DNA of 64,000 bases from Mycobacterium alsense (GTDB lineage Bacteria > Actinomycetota > Actinomycetes > Mycobacteriales > Mycobacteriaceae), in NCBI RefSeq assembly GCF_002086635.1, contig NZ_MVHD01000015.1, forward strand, positions 35,357 through 99,356. The letters are read 5' to 3'. Below the pieces are notes generated by a model, which had not been told where the DNA came from, did not search any database, and saw only the letters and a list, made by a program, of their open reading frames with translations. The translations under genes were made by a program, and so were the position numbers. Positions 63,695 to 64,000 of the stretch are shown in pieces. Positions within the stretch are counted from its first letter, which is position 1. Each line of letters begins with the position of its first letter.

Positions 63695-64000
63695 GTGTCG
63701 TATGTGATCGCTTTGCCGGATGCGGTGGCGGCGGCGGCCGCCAATATGGAGCGGATCAGCGCGGCGCTGGCGACCGCCGACGTGGCGGCGGCAGGCGCGA
63801 CGACCAATGTGGTGAGCCCGGGGGCCGACGAGGTGTCCGGAGTCGTGGCGGCACTGTTCTCCAGCTACGCCAAGGACTATCGCGCGGAGGCCGCCCAGGC
63901 GGCGACATTTCATGCGCAGTTCGTGAGCGCCCTGACGGCCAGCGCGCAGTCGTATGCCTCCGCGGAGGCATACGACTGCGCGCTGGCCGTCAGGGCGCTC
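63695..64000 (+). CDS. PE family protein, N-terminal part, interrupted by a palindrome at the window end
   Basis: The GTG at 63695 opens SYVIALPDAVAAAAANMERI, followed by ALATADVAAAGATTNVVSPG and ADEVSGVVAALFSSYAKDY: a standard PE domain with the YxxxD/E export motif (YAKDY). About 90 codons are normal PE sequence to SYASAEA. From about 63963 the DNA is the exact reverse complement of the preceding 38 bases, so the last 12 codons are not PE sequence. The frame is still open at 64000. The gene is truncated or mis-joined here. Confidence 0.8.
   Translation, partial: MSYVIALPDAVAAAAANMERISAALATADVAAAGATTNVVSPGADEVSGVVAALFSSYAKDYRAEAAQAATFHAQFVSALTASAQSYASAEAYDCALAVRAL
63925..64000. repeat. perfect 76-bp palindrome ending exactly at the window edge
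   Basis: Bases 63925-63962 are repeated in exact reverse complement at 63963-64000, with no loop; the centre is CCG/CGG at 63962/63963. The mirror may continue beyond the window. It looks like a fold-back junction inside the PE gene. Confidence 0.95.

Overview
The window is high-GC actinobacterial DNA from a slow-growing, non-tuberculous Mycobacterium. Three things point there: PE and PPE proteins; near full-length matches from memory to Mycobacterium tuberculosis proteins in the same order as the Rv2859c-Rv2913c segment; and typical mycobacterial operons (dxr-rip1-ispG, pyrH-frr-cdsA, rplS-lepB-rnhB, rpsP-KH-rimM-trmD). No species is assigned. No tRNA, rRNA, CRISPR array, prophage or intact insertion sequence was seen.

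Layout. 0-2.2 kb: the end of one PPE gene, a doubtful small secreted ORF and a second PPE gene. 2.1-6.5 kb (minus): class I glutamine amidotransferase, alpha/beta-hydrolase-like protein, cobyric acid synthase, methionine aminopeptidase, DUF1707 protein. 6.6-13 kb (minus): penicillin-binding lipoprotein, GNAT protein, ispG, rip1, dxr. 13-18.2 kb: a small membrane protein, a CcdA/Mpt53 thiol-redox pair, rlmN, cdsA, frr, pyrH. 18.4-31.9 kb: an accessory, stress-flavoured block holding a CsbD-like protein, a GlnR-like regulator, an acyltransferase, an MPT63-like secreted protein, a short-chain dehydrogenase, a molybdopterin/cytochrome b fusion locus, an Hsp70-fold membrane protein, a phosphatidylserine decarboxylase-like protein, a decayed stretch, ChaB and DUF1360 proteins. 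32-42.5 kb: MarR regulator, amidase, a fused rpsB-tsf gene, M23 protein, xerC, lactate 2-monooxygenase, viuB, dprA, comM, yraN. 42.5-48.3 kb: an inserted PPOX gene, fdhD, fdhF, an epimerase and a GAF-ANTAR protein. 48.3-56 kb: DUF2469 protein, rnhB, lepB, rplS, lppW, trmD, rimM, KH protein, rpsP, a SnoaL-like protein, a small secreted protein and dacB2. 56-64 kb: TetR regulator, D-aminoacylase-like amidohydrolase, a very long PPE-MPTR gene and the start of a PE gene.

How the genes work together. Most are housekeeping: translation (S2, EF-Ts, L19, S16, RRF, RimM, TrmD, RlmN, MetAP), isoprenoid precursors (Dxr, IspG), envelope building and quality control (CdsA, PBP, DacB2, LepB, Rip1, M23) and oxidative folding outside the membrane (CcdA-like plus Mpt53). 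The 18.4-31.9 kb block differs. Four of its promoters share a GTTT or GATT, 15 bp, GGGTA layout that resembles SigF promoters, so it may be a general-stress block.

Most unusual points: (i) rpsB and tsf are one continuous reading frame of 526 codons; (ii) the window ends on a perfect 76-bp palindrome that interrupts the PE gene; (iii) the CcdA-like frame runs on across the whole antisense of its neighbour; (iv) two nearly identical 0.6-kb blocks lie 1,488 bp apart inside the PPE-MPTR gene; (v) a PPOX gene is flanked by a duplicated fdhD tail. Points (i), (ii) and (iv) could partly be assembly effects and should be checked against reads.
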